From the NCBI RefSeq assembly GCF_023094165.1, contig NZ_JALMDK010000008.1, positions 310,001-374,000 of the forward strand: a DNA stretch of 64,000 nucleotides. The letters are read 5' to 3'. The notes under the pieces were generated by a model. The model made no database searches. It was not told the DNA's origin and saw only the letters and a list, made by a program, of their open reading frames with translations. The stretch comes from Crossiella sp. S99.2. GTDB lineage: Bacteria; Actinomycetota; Actinomycetes; Mycobacteriales; Pseudonocardiaceae. The translations under genes and the position numbers were made by a program. Positions 52,409 to 60,283 of the stretch are shown here, piece after piece. Position 1 is the first letter of the stretch. Every line of letters starts with the position of its first letter.

Positions 52409-53332
52409 CTACAGCGCGGCGAGCCGGTTGAAGAAGTCCTTGCGGGCGTTCAGATCGGGCAGATCGGTCCGGTCCAGCGGCGAGGGCTCCGGCGGGAAGT
52501 CCTTCGCGGTGGCCTTGCCCAGGATCTCGTACCCCACCTGGATCTCGACCTTCGGACCACCCTTGTCCACGATCCCGTTGATCTCGATCTTCTTGAGCTG
52601 CCCCTGCGGGTCCAGGACCACCGTGGTGCGCAGGAAGGACTCCAGCATCGGCGGGGTCATCTGCTTCTTGAACTCCTCCGGGAAGCTCAGCACCCGGTTG
52701 TCCACAAAGGACTTGAGGGTGACCCCGGTGAGCAGTTCGGCGGAGCCGTCGGCCTGCTGCCGGTACTCCTTGATCAGCCCGGCCGGCGAGGACTTCTGGG
52801 TGGCCTTCATCGCGTCCTGCATGGCGCACACCGTCTGCACCCCGGTCAGCAGGCACACGTTGAACCCGTCCTTGGGGGTGAAGGTCGGGAACCGCACCCA
52901 CGGGGTGGTGGCCAGCGAGCGGAACCGCTCACCCAGCAGCAGGTAGTCCCACTCCGAGCCGCTCGGGTGGTACTGGTCCAGGTTGTCCTTCATGTCCTTG
53001 CTGGTGCGGGACTTGGTGAAGATCGCGGGCGGCTCCGGCTTGCCCTTGTCCGCCGCCTGGTAGCGGAAGACGTCGATCTCCTTGTCCGTCTTGCGTTCGT
53101 TGAACCGCCCGTGCCAGAACACGGTCGACTTCTCGTCCCGTGGTTTGATCAGCTCCTGGTCGAGTTTCTTGAACGCGCCGTCGAACTGGGCCGCCATGTA
53201 GGCGGTGACCGCCTGCTGGTCGGCCAGGGCGAGCCCGGGGGAGGCGCTGCTGCACCCCGCCGCGGTGATCGTCACGGCCAGTGCGCCGGCCAGCGCGGCC
53301 AGCCGGCCGCGCCGCTGGGTCATCGTCATCAT
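52409..53332 (-). CDS. hypothetical lipoprotein
   Basis: This 307-aa exported protein has a lipobox TAAGC (Cys27). The mature part has no motif I recognise; it contains paired Cys (NVCLLTGVQTVCAM) and a beta-rich C-terminal region ending in TDLPDLNARKDFFNRLAAL. It overlaps the upstream protease gene by four bases and precedes the DUF4333-like gene, so the three form an envelope-associated operon. Confidence 0.8.
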   Translation of the reverse strand: MMTMTQRRGRLAALAGALAVTITAAGCSSASPGLALADQQAVTAYMAAQFDGAFKKLDQELIKPRDEKSTVFWHGRFNERKTDKEIDVFRYQAADKGKPEPPAIFTKSRTSKDMKDNLDQYHPSGSEWDYLLLGERFRSLATTPWVRFPTFTPKDGFNVCLLTGVQTVCAMQDAMKATQKSSPAGLIKEYRQQADGSAELLTGVTLKSFVDNRVLSFPEEFKKQMTPPMLESFLRTTVVLDPQGQLKKIEINGIVDKGGPKVEIQVGYEILGKATAKDFPPEPSPLDRTDLPDLNARKDFFNRLAAL

Positions 53333-54378
53333 CCCGCGTCCGCCTGCTTGTAGAGGTTGTGCGCCACCTGGCCGAGCACCGCGCCGGAGAGCGTCCTGGC
53401 GTTGCCCACCGAGGACACCGAGACCACGATTCCGGCGCCGCGCCCCGGATCGAACCGGGTGAACCAGGGTCCGCCCGAACAGCCGGGCGTCATCACGCAG
53501 TTGATGGTGTAGTCGCCGAAGGGGCCCTTGACCCAGTTCGGCGAGGAGCAGTACCGCATCACCTTGCCGTCAAAGGGCGGCGCGGTCGGGTAGCCGATCG
53601 CGGTCAGCCCCTCGGCCAGCACGCCGAAGGCCATGCCCTGCGCGCCGAGCGCGTCCTGGATCTTCTTGCCGTTGAGCGGCCGCATCCGCAGGAAGGCGAT
53701 GTCGTAGGCCCAGCCCTCGCCGGAGGTGCCCCGGTCGGAGCTTTCCGCCTTGGTCAGGAACTCGCGGGTGGTGTAGATCGACTCCGCCGCCCACTTGCCG
53801 TGCGGGGACTGCCCGGCCCGGTCACCGGGCACGAACATCACGTTGTCCGCCCACATCTTCTCGCCCTGGGTCTCCCACACGCAGTGCCCCGCGGTGGCCA
53901 CCAGGACCTTGGACCCCGAGTTGACCACCGAGGCCGAGCACACGTACGGCTTGCCGCCGAAGGTGTAGTAGAGCCTGCCCACCGTGGTCTCGCTCAGCCC
54001 GGCCCGCGACCAGGCGTCGCCGCGCGGGTTGGTGCCGTTGGAGTCCGGCTTGACCTGCCCGATCACCCCGTCGGATGGCTGGATCACCACCTGCGCGCCC
54101 GGGTTCTCCTTCGGCACGTCGCTGCCGCCGTCGTTGGGACCGGGCTGCTTGGGCCGGGCGTCCCGCAGCCGGTCGCTGTTCCAGTAGTCGTTGACCTGCT
54201 GCGGAGTGGTGGAGAAGGTCTTGCGCAGCTCGGAGGTCGGACCACCCTTGATCTCATCAGCGATGTTGCGGGTGGAAGGCCCGGCCTTCGGTGTCCCAGG
54301 AGAGACCTGGGTGCAGGCCGTGAGCGCGGTGGCGGTGAGCAACACCGCCATCACGGCACTCAGTTGTCGCATCGTCAA
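53329..54378 (-). CDS. secreted trypsin-like serine protease lipoprotein
   Basis: This 349-aa chymotrypsin-fold protease has a lipobox LTAC (Cys22), a ~100-residue propeptide-like region, then the triad His165 (VATAGHCVW), Asp226 (AYDIAFLR) and Ser301 (PGCSGGPW). Extra Cys residues probably form disulfides. Processing target unknown. Its stop overlaps the start of the lipoprotein gene (coupled). Confidence 0.92.
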   Translation of the reverse strand: MTMRQLSAVMAVLLTATALTACTQVSPGTPKAGPSTRNIADEIKGGPTSELRKTFSTTPQQVNDYWNSDRLRDARPKQPGPNDGGSDVPKENPGAQVVIQPSDGVIGQVKPDSNGTNPRGDAWSRAGLSETTVGRLYYTFGGKPYVCSASVVNSGSKVLVATAGHCVWETQGEKMWADNVMFVPGDRAGQSPHGKWAAESIYTTREFLTKAESSDRGTSGEGWAYDIAFLRMRPLNGKKIQDALGAQGMAFGVLAEGLTAIGYPTAPPFDGKVMRYCSSPNWVKGPFGDYTINCVMTPGCSGGPWFTRFDPGRGAGIVVSVSSVGNARTLSGAVLGQVAHNLYKQADAG

Positions 54379-54459
54379 TACCCCAGATGGCCGTGAAACG
54401 CGGATACCGCGGGCAGATTAGCCCGATCGGAGCCATCGCACCCGGGGAAGTGGCCAAAA

Positions 54460-54495
54460 GCCCGCCGGGTGGGCGACAAGCACCACCCGGCGGGC
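54460..54495 (-). terminator. terminator after the MHS transporter gene
   Basis: A 13-bp perfect stem, GCCCGCCGGGTGG (54460-54472) with 54483-54495, and a 10-base loop. On the minus strand it is followed by CTTTT. Confidence 0.75.
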
Positions 54496-54566
54496 CCGGT
54501 GATCAGCGGAAATCGGGTCCATCAGAAACAGTGATGATCAAGAGCTGTGATGATCAAGAACGGCGA

Positions 54567-55904
54567 TCAGCGGAACGAGCCCTCTTCCAGGGGGGAGGAC
54601 TTCGAGGTCTCCCGCATGCTGCTGTAGACGATCAGCGAGACCAGCACGCACCCGGCGACGTAGTAGAAGTACACCGACTCCATGCCCTGCAGCTTCAGCC
54701 AGAGCGCGATGCCCTCCGCGGACCCGCCGAAGATGGCCACGGTCAGCGCGTACGGCAGACCGACACCCAACGCGCGGATGTTGGTGGGGAACAGCTCGGC
54801 CTTCACGATCGCGTTGATCGAGGTGTAGCCGGTGACGATGATCAGCCCGGCCAGCATCAGGAAGAACGCGGCGACGGGGGAGTTGGTGCCGGCCAGCGCG
54901 GTCAGCAGCGGGACGGTGCCCAGGGTGCCGCAGACGCCGAAGAACAGCAGCAGCGGCCGTCGCCCGATCCGGTCGGACAGCTTGCCCGCCAGGGGCTGGA
55001 TCACCACGAAGACGACCAGGGCGAGAAAGTTGATCCAGGCCGCGTTCTGCTTGCTGATGCCGCTGGTGTTGACCATGAACTTCTGGAGGTAGGTGGTGTA
55101 GGTGTAGAAGGCCACCGTGCCGCCCAGGGTCAGGCCGACCACCAGCAGGCACTCCCTGGGGTGCTGCAGCAGGGCGCGCAGGGTGCCGCGCTGCGGGGTC
55201 TTGCCCTCCTCGGCCTGGGCGACCTTCTTGAAGCTCTCCGACTCGTCCATGCTGCGCCGCAGCCACATCACCACGATCGCGCCCGCCGCGCCGATGACGA
55301 AGGCGATCCGCCAGCCCCAGGAGTGCATCTGCTCCTCGGTCAGCACCTGCTGCAGCACGATCTGCACGCCGAGGGCGAGCAGCTGGCCCGCGGTCAGCGT
55401 GACGTACTGGAAGCTGGAGTAGAACCCGCGCTTGCCCGGTGAGGCGACCTCGGAGAGGTAGGTCGCCGAGGTGGCGTACTCACCGCCCACCGACAGGCCC
55501 TGCAACAGTCGCGCGGCCACCAGCAGCGCGGGCGCGGCCAGACCGATCGAGGTGTAGGACGGGGTGACCGCGATGACCAGGGACCCGGCCGCCATCAGCG
55601 TCACGGACAGGGTCAGCGCGGCCCGGCGGCCGAACCGGTCGGCGTAGCGGCCCAGCATCCAGCCGCCGATGGGACGCATCAGGAAGCCGACCGCGAACAC
55701 CGCGGCGGTGTTCAGCAGCTCCGCGGTGGAGTCGTTCTTGGGGAAGAACGAACTGGCGAAGTAGATGCTGAACGCTGTGTACGCATACCAGTCGTACCAT
55801 TCGACCAGGTTGCCGATCGAGCCGCGCAGCACGTTCGCCACGACCCGCTTCTCACCCTGTTTGCCCCCGCCGCTGGGGACGTCCGCGCTGACGCCAACCG
55901 ACAT
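54567..55904 (-). CDS. MFS transporter, metabolite:H+ symporter (MHS) family
   Basis: This 445-aa 12-helix transporter shows MHS hallmarks: NLVEWYDWYAYTAFSIYFASSFFP in two parts near the start, GWMLGRYADRFGRRAAL (loop 2-3 motif), and GLSVGGEYATSATYLSEVA. The family imports dicarboxylates, alpha-ketoglutarate, proline/betaine or shikimate with protons. The particular substrate is unclear. The gene is monocistronic with its own terminator. Confidence 0.92.
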   Translation of the reverse strand: MSVGVSADVPSGGGKQGEKRVVANVLRGSIGNLVEWYDWYAYTAFSIYFASSFFPKNDSTAELLNTAAVFAVGFLMRPIGGWMLGRYADRFGRRAALTLSVTLMAAGSLVIAVTPSYTSIGLAAPALLVAARLLQGLSVGGEYATSATYLSEVASPGKRGFYSSFQYVTLTAGQLLALGVQIVLQQVLTEEQMHSWGWRIAFVIGAAGAIVVMWLRRSMDESESFKKVAQAEEGKTPQRGTLRALLQHPRECLLVVGLTLGGTVAFYTYTTYLQKFMVNTSGISKQNAAWINFLALVVFVVIQPLAGKLSDRIGRRPLLLFFGVCGTLGTVPLLTALAGTNSPVAAFFLMLAGLIIVTGYTSINAIVKAELFPTNIRALGVGLPYALTVAIFGGSAEGIALWLKLQGMESVYFYYVAGCVLVSLIVYSSMRETSKSSPLEEGSFR

Positions 55905-56162
55905 GTGCCCTCCTAGAGACCCCTGTCACAGTCGTGGCCGGGGGAGGTGAGGGCAAGCGGGAACGGGCAGAACTTACCTCCGCTTGAGGTAGGAGTTGTG
56001 GATCTTGGTGCTAGCCAGTTTTGGGACAAATCTGGGACAGACCATCGCTCGGCAACGGTGGCCCTGGGTAGCCGCCTGCCCACACTGAGCGGGCGGCGGC
56101 TGCCCAGGTTGCGTCCCCACGCGCTATCGTGAGGGTCACGTTAGGCGCGGAAGGGGACACCC
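55905..56162. other. 258-base intergenic region with dyad and TGGGACA repeats
   Basis: TACCTC-CGCTT-GAGGTA (55975-55991) is a perfect 6-bp dyad upstream of the transporter. Near 56020-56040 the element TGGGACA occurs twice, separated by four bases. I see no gene here. The region separates ordinary chromosomal genes from the accessory block and could hold a mobile-element boundary, but no integrase is visible. Confidence 0.45.
56125..56140 (+). promoter_or_regulatory. probable autoregulated promoter of the XRE-TPR gene
   Basis: A -10-like TATCGT (56125-56130) overlaps the dyad CGTGA-GGG-TCACG (56128-56140), 23 bases before the GTG start. Binding there would block transcription. Confidence 0.5.
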
Positions 56163-57377
56163 GTGCACGAACTGACAGATGGTCAACGCCTGCGCGAACT
56201 GCGCGCGATCCGCGGCAAGAACATGCGGCAGATCGCCGGGCTGGCCGGAATCAGCGCCTCCTACTACGGACGCCTGGAACGAGACGAGCAGCCGCTGAAT
56301 TCGCGTAGCACGATCTGCGCGCTGGCGGCCGCGTTCGAAGTTGCGCCGTCCGCATTGACCGGCCAGCCTTCGCAGTCGACCGACCCGGCCATGGCTGAAG
56401 CGCAAGCCACACTTCCAGCGCTCCGGGTCGCCTTGGTCACCACAGAGTTCGGCAAGCCTGCCGAGGGGGCCAGGCGGCCGGTGCGGCAGTTGGTTACGGA
56501 AACGCAACAAGCGATCGGGTACCGAACCGATTGTGATTTCGCCGCGCTCGGCCGGATTCTCCCCAGCTTGGTGACTGGACTTCACACGGCGGTCGTCCAG
56601 GAACGAGGCGAAGAGCGCGTCGAGGCCATGCAGGCGCTGATCCACACGCTCGTTTCGGCGTCGGCGCTGATGCACGCCTTCTCCTATTCGATGGAGGCGT
56701 ACACCGCATCAGATCGCGCGGTTCAGGTTGCGACCGAACTGGGTGACGGGTGGACGGCGGTCGCTAAGTTCTCGTTGGCTCACGCTCTTCTGCCCATGGG
56801 CAACGACGCGATGGCGCACGCCTATCGCATCGCGTCCGAGAGCGCCGACGTGGCCCGGTCGCTCACAGGCCGGATCGAGGGTGACCCAGCCATCGCCGCA
56901 TACGGCTCGCTGTGCCTGGTCTCCGCGCTCACCGCTGCGGTCACCGGCCGTGCGGCCGAGGCGGACGAGCGACTGGCCGCAGCCGCGGAGGTGGCCAAGC
57001 GGGCTGGTGACTGTAGTCCGACTGTCGCGACCTTCGGCCCGACGAACGTGCTCCTCTACCAGGCGAGCACGGCTCTGGAACGTGGCGACTACGAGGAGTC
57101 GATTCGGTTCGGCGACAGCGTCAACCTTGCCGCGATCACCAACCCGGAGCGCGCGGCGAAGTTCTGTATCGACCGCGGCCGGGCACTTGCCGAGGTGCGT
57201 GGACGTGAGGCCGATGCAGTTGCGGAGTTCCGCAAGGGCGAGGCGTTGGCCCCGCTTCGGGTGCGGTCGAACAACTTCGCGAGGGCCACCGTCACGGGGC
57301 TGCTCAACCGGGTGCGCCGAGAAGCTGTCAGTCACGATCTTCGGGGTCTCGCGTACCGCATGGGGATGACCGCTTAA
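56163..57377 (+). CDS. XRE-family regulator with TPR-like domain
   Basis: This 404-aa protein has an N-terminal helix-turn-helix (residues ~8-65: RLRELRAIRGKNMRQIAGLA, ISASYYGRLERDEQPLNSRS) and a long alpha-helical TPR-like region. It starts with GTG after GGAAGGGGACACCC. Its codon use is less GC-extreme than neighbours. HTH-TPR proteins in Firmicutes (RRNPP) sense peptides; the short gene that follows raises that possibility here, as inference only. Confidence 0.88.
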   Translation: MHELTDGQRLRELRAIRGKNMRQIAGLAGISASYYGRLERDEQPLNSRSTICALAAAFEVAPSALTGQPSQSTDPAMAEAQATLPALRVALVTTEFGKPAEGARRPVRQLVTETQQAIGYRTDCDFAALGRILPSLVTGLHTAVVQERGEERVEAMQALIHTLVSASALMHAFSYSMEAYTASDRAVQVATELGDGWTAVAKFSLAHALLPMGNDAMAHAYRIASESADVARSLTGRIEGDPAIAAYGSLCLVSALTAAVTGRAAEADERLAAAAEVAKRAGDCSPTVATFGPTNVLLYQASTALERGDYEESIRFGDSVNLAAITNPERAAKFCIDRGRALAEVRGREADAVAEFRKGEALAPLRVRSNNFARATVTGLLNRVRREAVSHDLRGLAYRMGMTA

Positions 57378-57392
57378 CCCGTCCGAGCGAAC

Positions 57393-57430
57393 AACGCGCT
57401 TGTGCCCTTGTAGGGCACAAGCGCGTTTTT
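57393..57430 (+). terminator. intrinsic terminator after the XRE-TPR gene
   Basis: A perfect 15-bp stem, AACGCGCTTGTGCCC (57393-57407) with 57413-57427, a 5-base loop and a T run to 57430. Confidence 0.92.
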
Positions 57431-57470
57431 GCTGGTCATACCGTTCGTCGTGACAGAAGGAGAAGTCGCG

Positions 57471-57599
57471 ATGGACGGAAATTCCAGCATCCCCGTCGAG
57501 TACGGCATGCTGTGCTCCGACACGGACTACCTGTGGCCAGGTGCTCCGGTCCCCACCGACGTGCTCGCCGATGGCGGAGGCTCTGCCCCGCACTCCTGA
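57471..57599 (+). CDS. 42-aa peptide gene
   Basis: ATG at 57471 follows GAAGGAGAAGTCGCG, an excellent ribosome site; TGA ends at 57599. The peptide begins MDGNSSIPVEYGMLC and continues SDTDYLWPGAPVPTD before a Gly/Ser-rich tail. It is acidic, has no signal sequence and no known motif. It lies between two strong terminators (57393-57430 and 57604-57644), so it is largely an independent unit next to an HTH-TPR regulator. It could be a signal peptide precursor, a small regulatory protein or a RiPP precursor; nothing decides between these. Confidence 0.7.
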   Translation: MDGNSSIPVEYGMLCSDTDYLWPGAPVPTDVLADGGGSAPHS

Positions 57600-57603
57600 G
57601 ACG

Positions 57604-57644
57604 GGCCCCCGGGTCGCGTGTCCCCACATAGCGACCCGGGGGCC
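57604..57644 (+). terminator. terminator after the 42-aa peptide gene
   Basis: A perfect 14-bp stem, GGCCCCCGGGTCGC (57604-57617) with 57631-57644, and a 13-base loop. Confidence 0.82.
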
Positions 57645-57678
57645 TTCCTGTTCAGCCGACAGGTGGGGAGGCAGGGCG

Positions 57679-57960
57679 ATGACAGAACAGCAACTTCCAG
57701 GCCCGGAACGGCGGGCTGTCGGCGTCGGCCGACAGGGACAGCCGCGGACCATCACCACTCGACAGCTTCCCGACGACCGGATTCATCTCCAGATCGGTGC
57801 GGACGAGCCCGTCATCCTCTCCGCGGAGGAGGGGGCGCGGCACCGCAACCACGTGATCGACGCGCTCCCGAAGTCATGGTCGTACGGTGCAGAAGAGCCC
57901 GGCGAGGGCTGGGTACCTGACTTTGACGGCCGGGGCAAACCCAAGCGAGGCCCGCGATGA
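57679..57960 (+). CDS. small hypothetical protein
   Basis: This 93-aa protein begins MTEQQLPGPERRAVGVGRQG and contains DDRIHLQIGADEPVILSAEEGARHRNHVIDALPKSW in pieces. The start has GGGGAGGCAGGGCG upstream. It is the first member of a run of overlapping small genes; the next ATG lies in its stop (ATGA). No family recognised. Confidence 0.75.
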   Translation: MTEQQLPGPERRAVGVGRQGQPRTITTRQLPDDRIHLQIGADEPVILSAEEGARHRNHVIDALPKSWSYGAEEPGEGWVPDFDGRGKPKRGPR

Positions 57961-58154
57961 GCGCGGCCCTGTGGTTCGTCGCCATCACGGCGGCGGTCGG
58001 GGTGCCGCTGTTCGCGGTGCTGGCGATCCGCCGCGGCGGGCGGCCCGCCGTCTTCCCCGGCTCGGTGTCGGTGGCCGAGCTGCTCGACCGCGAGGACGCG
58101 ACCTCCCTGCCGATGTATCCCAGCCCGGTCCGGCGGGAGTCGAACAATGGATGA
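57957..58154 (+). CDS. small membrane protein
   Basis: This 65-aa protein has one N-terminal membrane helix (LWFVAITAAVGVPLFAVLAI) and a short hydrophilic tail. Start overlaps the previous stop; its own end overlaps the next start by eight bases. Function unknown. Confidence 0.72.
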   Translation: MSAALWFVAITAAVGVPLFAVLAIRRGGRPAVFPGSVSVAELLDREDATSLPMYPSPVRRESNNG

Positions 58155-58656
58155 GCTGGTCTTCCGGGTGGCGGTGCTGCTGCCGGTCCTCGCGCTGGCC
58201 TACCGGGCGTTGGTGTCCGAGCCGGTGCGCGCAACCCTCCGGCGCGCGGCCGCCCGCCATGCCACCCGCGTCCTGCGAGGACGTGACTCGACGCCGAGTC
58301 TGGTGCGGCAGTTCCGCGAGGCTGGCCTCACCGCCAGCACCCAGGTTGAACAGGATCCGGTCCCTGCGTTTTGTGTGGGCGCAGGGCCGGTAGCGGGATC
58401 CCAGGTCGTGCTGGCTGGGTCCCGTGTGGTGGTGCGCCGTGCTGGCCGGCGCGGCGCATGGGTGGGGACGGTCGAGCGGGGCGGTGGCCTGCCTGCTCCC
58501 GTCTCCGCCCCACCAACCCCGGCGGCATTCCCCCCTCGGCCGTCGGATCCGACCGCAGCACACGGGCACCACCCCGTGCGGCGCGGTCGGGCAGTGGAGA
58601 CGGCGGCGGCCTCCGGCCCCCCATCCGTCGCCGTCTCCGCGCGGGGGTCAGCATGA
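58147..58656 (+). CDS. hypothetical protein with N-terminal membrane segment
   Basis: This 169-aa protein begins MDELVFRVAVLLPVLALAYRALV, a single likely membrane anchor or helix, followed by an Arg-rich segment. The second half is Pro/Ala/Arg-rich and low in information, so the C-terminal half may not be ordered. It is kept as a gene because both ends overlap neighbours in the ATGA style. Function unknown. Confidence 0.6.
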   Translation: MDELVFRVAVLLPVLALAYRALVSEPVRATLRRAAARHATRVLRGRDSTPSLVRQFREAGLTASTQVEQDPVPAFCVGAGPVAGSQVVLAGSRVVVRRAGRRGAWVGTVERGGGLPAPVSAPPTPAAFPPRPSDPTAAHGHHPVRRGRAVETAAASGPPSVAVSARGSA

Positions 58657-58937
58657 GCACACCGACACCAGCGCCCGTGCCGTGCGTGTGGCGGCGCAGC
58701 ACCTATGACGGCCTGGCCCACGCGATGATGCTGACCGAGGTCACGGACTCGACGAAGAAGAGCCTCAGCGCGGTCTGCACACACACCGCGCCCGCGCACA
58801 GCTGGACGGTGCTCACCGGCCCCGTGCCACCGGGCTGCGGGGCGTGCATGCTGGAGATCGGGTCACTACTGCCCGACCCGGCCGCGCGGCCGCGCGGCGC
58901 GCGCGAGCAGCCCGGCACGCTGTGGCGGTACGGGTGA
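58653..58937 (+). CDS. small Cys-containing hypothetical protein
   Basis: This 94-aa protein begins MSTPTPAPVPCVWRRSTYDG and contains AVCTHTAPAHSW and PGCGACMLEIG, so it may bind a metal through Cys/His. Start and stop overlap neighbours by four bases. No family recognised. Confidence 0.68.
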   Translation: MSTPTPAPVPCVWRRSTYDGLAHAMMLTEVTDSTKKSLSAVCTHTAPAHSWTVLTGPVPPGCGACMLEIGSLLPDPAARPRGAREQPGTLWRYG

Positions 58938-59206
58938 CCAGCCCGCTGTACCGGTGGGTACGCGGCCGCTCAGGCACCGTCGAGCGGGCCCACCAGGTGT
59001 ACTCGGCAGGGCTGGACAGCGCGCTGCCGGTGGTGTCGGCGCGGTGCTGCTGGGTGGTGCAGATCGTGGAGCTGCTCGACCGCAGCCCCCTAGCGCCGCC
59101 GCTGCCGAACGCACCGGCGGTAGACGCGCCGGTGGTGGAGGTGTGCGAGGACTGCCAGCGGCAGATCGAGCAGGACGAAGAGCGGTTGCGCTGGAGCTGG
59201 CGGTGA
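58934..59206 (+). CDS. small Cys-containing hypothetical protein
   Basis: This 90-aa protein starts with GTG at 58934 inside the previous stop. It contains VSARCCWVVQIVELLDRSPL and VEVCEDCQRQIEQDEERLRW; the CxxC pair suggests a zinc or redox site. No family recognised. Confidence 0.68.
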   Translation: MTSPLYRWVRGRSGTVERAHQVYSAGLDSALPVVSARCCWVVQIVELLDRSPLAPPLPNAPAVDAPVVEVCEDCQRQIEQDEERLRWSWR

Positions 59207-59354
59207 CACCAGCCCGGTGGGACCCGACAGCATCATCTGGCCGGTGAACTCGGTGTGCGCCGACTGTGCTGACCTCGATGAGAAGTACCGATGGTGCAGG
59301 AAGGCTCCGGTGCGCGCGTACGCGCCGGTGAAGGAGATCCACGGGAGGAAGCAG

Positions 59355-59684
59355 ATGGGCGAGAACAACGGTGTTGACGTCGAGATCGGTCGGGACACCG
59401 CGCAGGACATCGTCCCGGTGGCCAAGACCGGACCTGCGGTGTGGGCAGCGCTGACCGGGGAGGCGCGTACCTCCTTCGAGGACGAGTTCAGGGCGGCGCT
59501 GGCCAAGACCGGAGAGGACTTCGACCTCGACCGGCTGACCAAGGTCGTGCACGCCTGGTGGCCTGCTGCGTGGGGCACCGCCAACCCCGACCGCGAGGTG
59601 GACGAGGCGATCGAGCGGTACCGCGACGGCGACGAGTCCGAGGTCAGCCCGGCACCGGTCTATGACGGCGGCGAGAGGCCATGA
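59355..59684 (+). CDS. probable antitoxin (DUF6247-like)
   Basis: This 109-aa acidic protein begins MGENNGVDVEIGRDTAQDIV; ATG at 59355 follows GGGAGGAAGCAG. An in-frame GTG at 59217 would add a Cys-rich extension (ADCADLDEKYRWC), which I do not prefer because the ribosome site favours 59355. The middle (ALTGEARTSFEDEFRAALAK) resembles antitoxin-like proteins placed before RelE/ParE genes. It overlaps the next gene by four bases, the usual antitoxin-toxin order. Weak family call. Confidence 0.65.
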   Translation: MGENNGVDVEIGRDTAQDIVPVAKTGPAVWAALTGEARTSFEDEFRAALAKTGEDFDLDRLTKVVHAWWPAAWGTANPDREVDEAIERYRDGDESEVSPAPVYDGGERP

Positions 59685-59920
59685 CCTACGAGGTGCTCGT
59701 TGCCGACGTCGCCAAGGCCACCCTGGCCACCGCGCCCGCGGCTGCGAAGGCGGCGTTCGAGCGGAAGCGGCGGCAACTGTTGACCGATCCGCACGACGCG
59801 GGCCGGTACGTGGAGAAGGAAGACCGCTACTACGGGGACATGGGCGAGCACGGCATCGTCTGCTACACCATCCACGACTCCGTGGTGCGCGTCGTGATCT
59901 GGCGCGTGCAGTTCAGCTGA
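59681..59920 (+). CDS. RelE/ParE-like toxin
   Basis: This 79-aa basic protein, MTYEVLVADVAKATLATAP through DPHDAGRYVEKEDRYYGDMG and HGIVCYTIHDSVVRVVIWRV, has the RelE/ParE fold pattern: an N-terminal strand, helices, then paired strands ending in VVIWRV. In the family such toxins cleave mRNA on ribosomes or poison gyrase. It is paired with the upstream acidic gene. The catalytic residues are not certain from sequence alone. Confidence 0.75.
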   Translation: MTYEVLVADVAKATLATAPAAAKAAFERKRRQLLTDPHDAGRYVEKEDRYYGDMGEHGIVCYTIHDSVVRVVIWRVQFS

Positions 59921-59976
59921 CCAGGTCCGCGGTAGCGCCTGGCCTGCGAACCGGCCGCGCTAGCTGATTACGCACA

Positions 59977-60017
59977 AACGCGCCCCACCCTCCCGGCGCG
60001 GGAGGGTGGGGCGCGTT
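59977..60017. terminator. 18-bp bidirectional terminator between the toxin and phage genes
   Basis: Perfect 18-bp arms AACGCGCCCCACCCTCCC (59977-59994) and 60000-60017, with a 5-base loop. It separates the plus-strand toxin-antitoxin pair from the minus-strand phage module. Confidence 0.92.
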
Positions 60018-60052
60018 GTTGTGGGACCGGCCGAGAGGAAGGGCGGCCGGGC

Positions 60053-60283
60053 CTACCGCTGTGCGGTGCGGTAGGCGTCCAGGGTGCGGTGCAGGTAGGC
60101 CACCGCGGTCACCAGCGCCGTCCGGCCGACCGAGGCCAGCACCAGGCTCCAGGCGATGGTCTCGGACGAGATCAGTGGCAGGGCCACGACCAGCACGGCC
60201 AGGCCGACATCGATCAGCAAGTTCTGGCCGAGTGTGCGCAGCGCGCGGGACCGGGCGTCCCCGGCCGGGACGGGCTGGGTCAT
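60053..60283 (-). CDS. putative holin (two membrane helices)
   Basis: This 76-aa protein has two hydrophobic helices (LIDVGLAVLVVALPLISSET and IAWSLVLASVGRTALVTAVA) with charged ends. Its ATG overlaps the endolysin stop. Position right after an amidase and the two-helix form suit a phage holin, which opens the membrane for the endolysin. Confidence 0.72.
   Translation of the reverse strand: MTQPVPAGDARSRALRTLGQNLLIDVGLAVLVVALPLISSETIAWSLVLASVGRTALVTAVAYLHRTLDAYRTAQR

Noticed and set aside
59217..59354. N-terminal extension of the antitoxin gene from GTG 59217 with Cys pairs
   Set aside because: The ATG at 59355 has a strong GGAGG site at proper spacing; the extension has none, though a separate small peptide there cannot be excluded.
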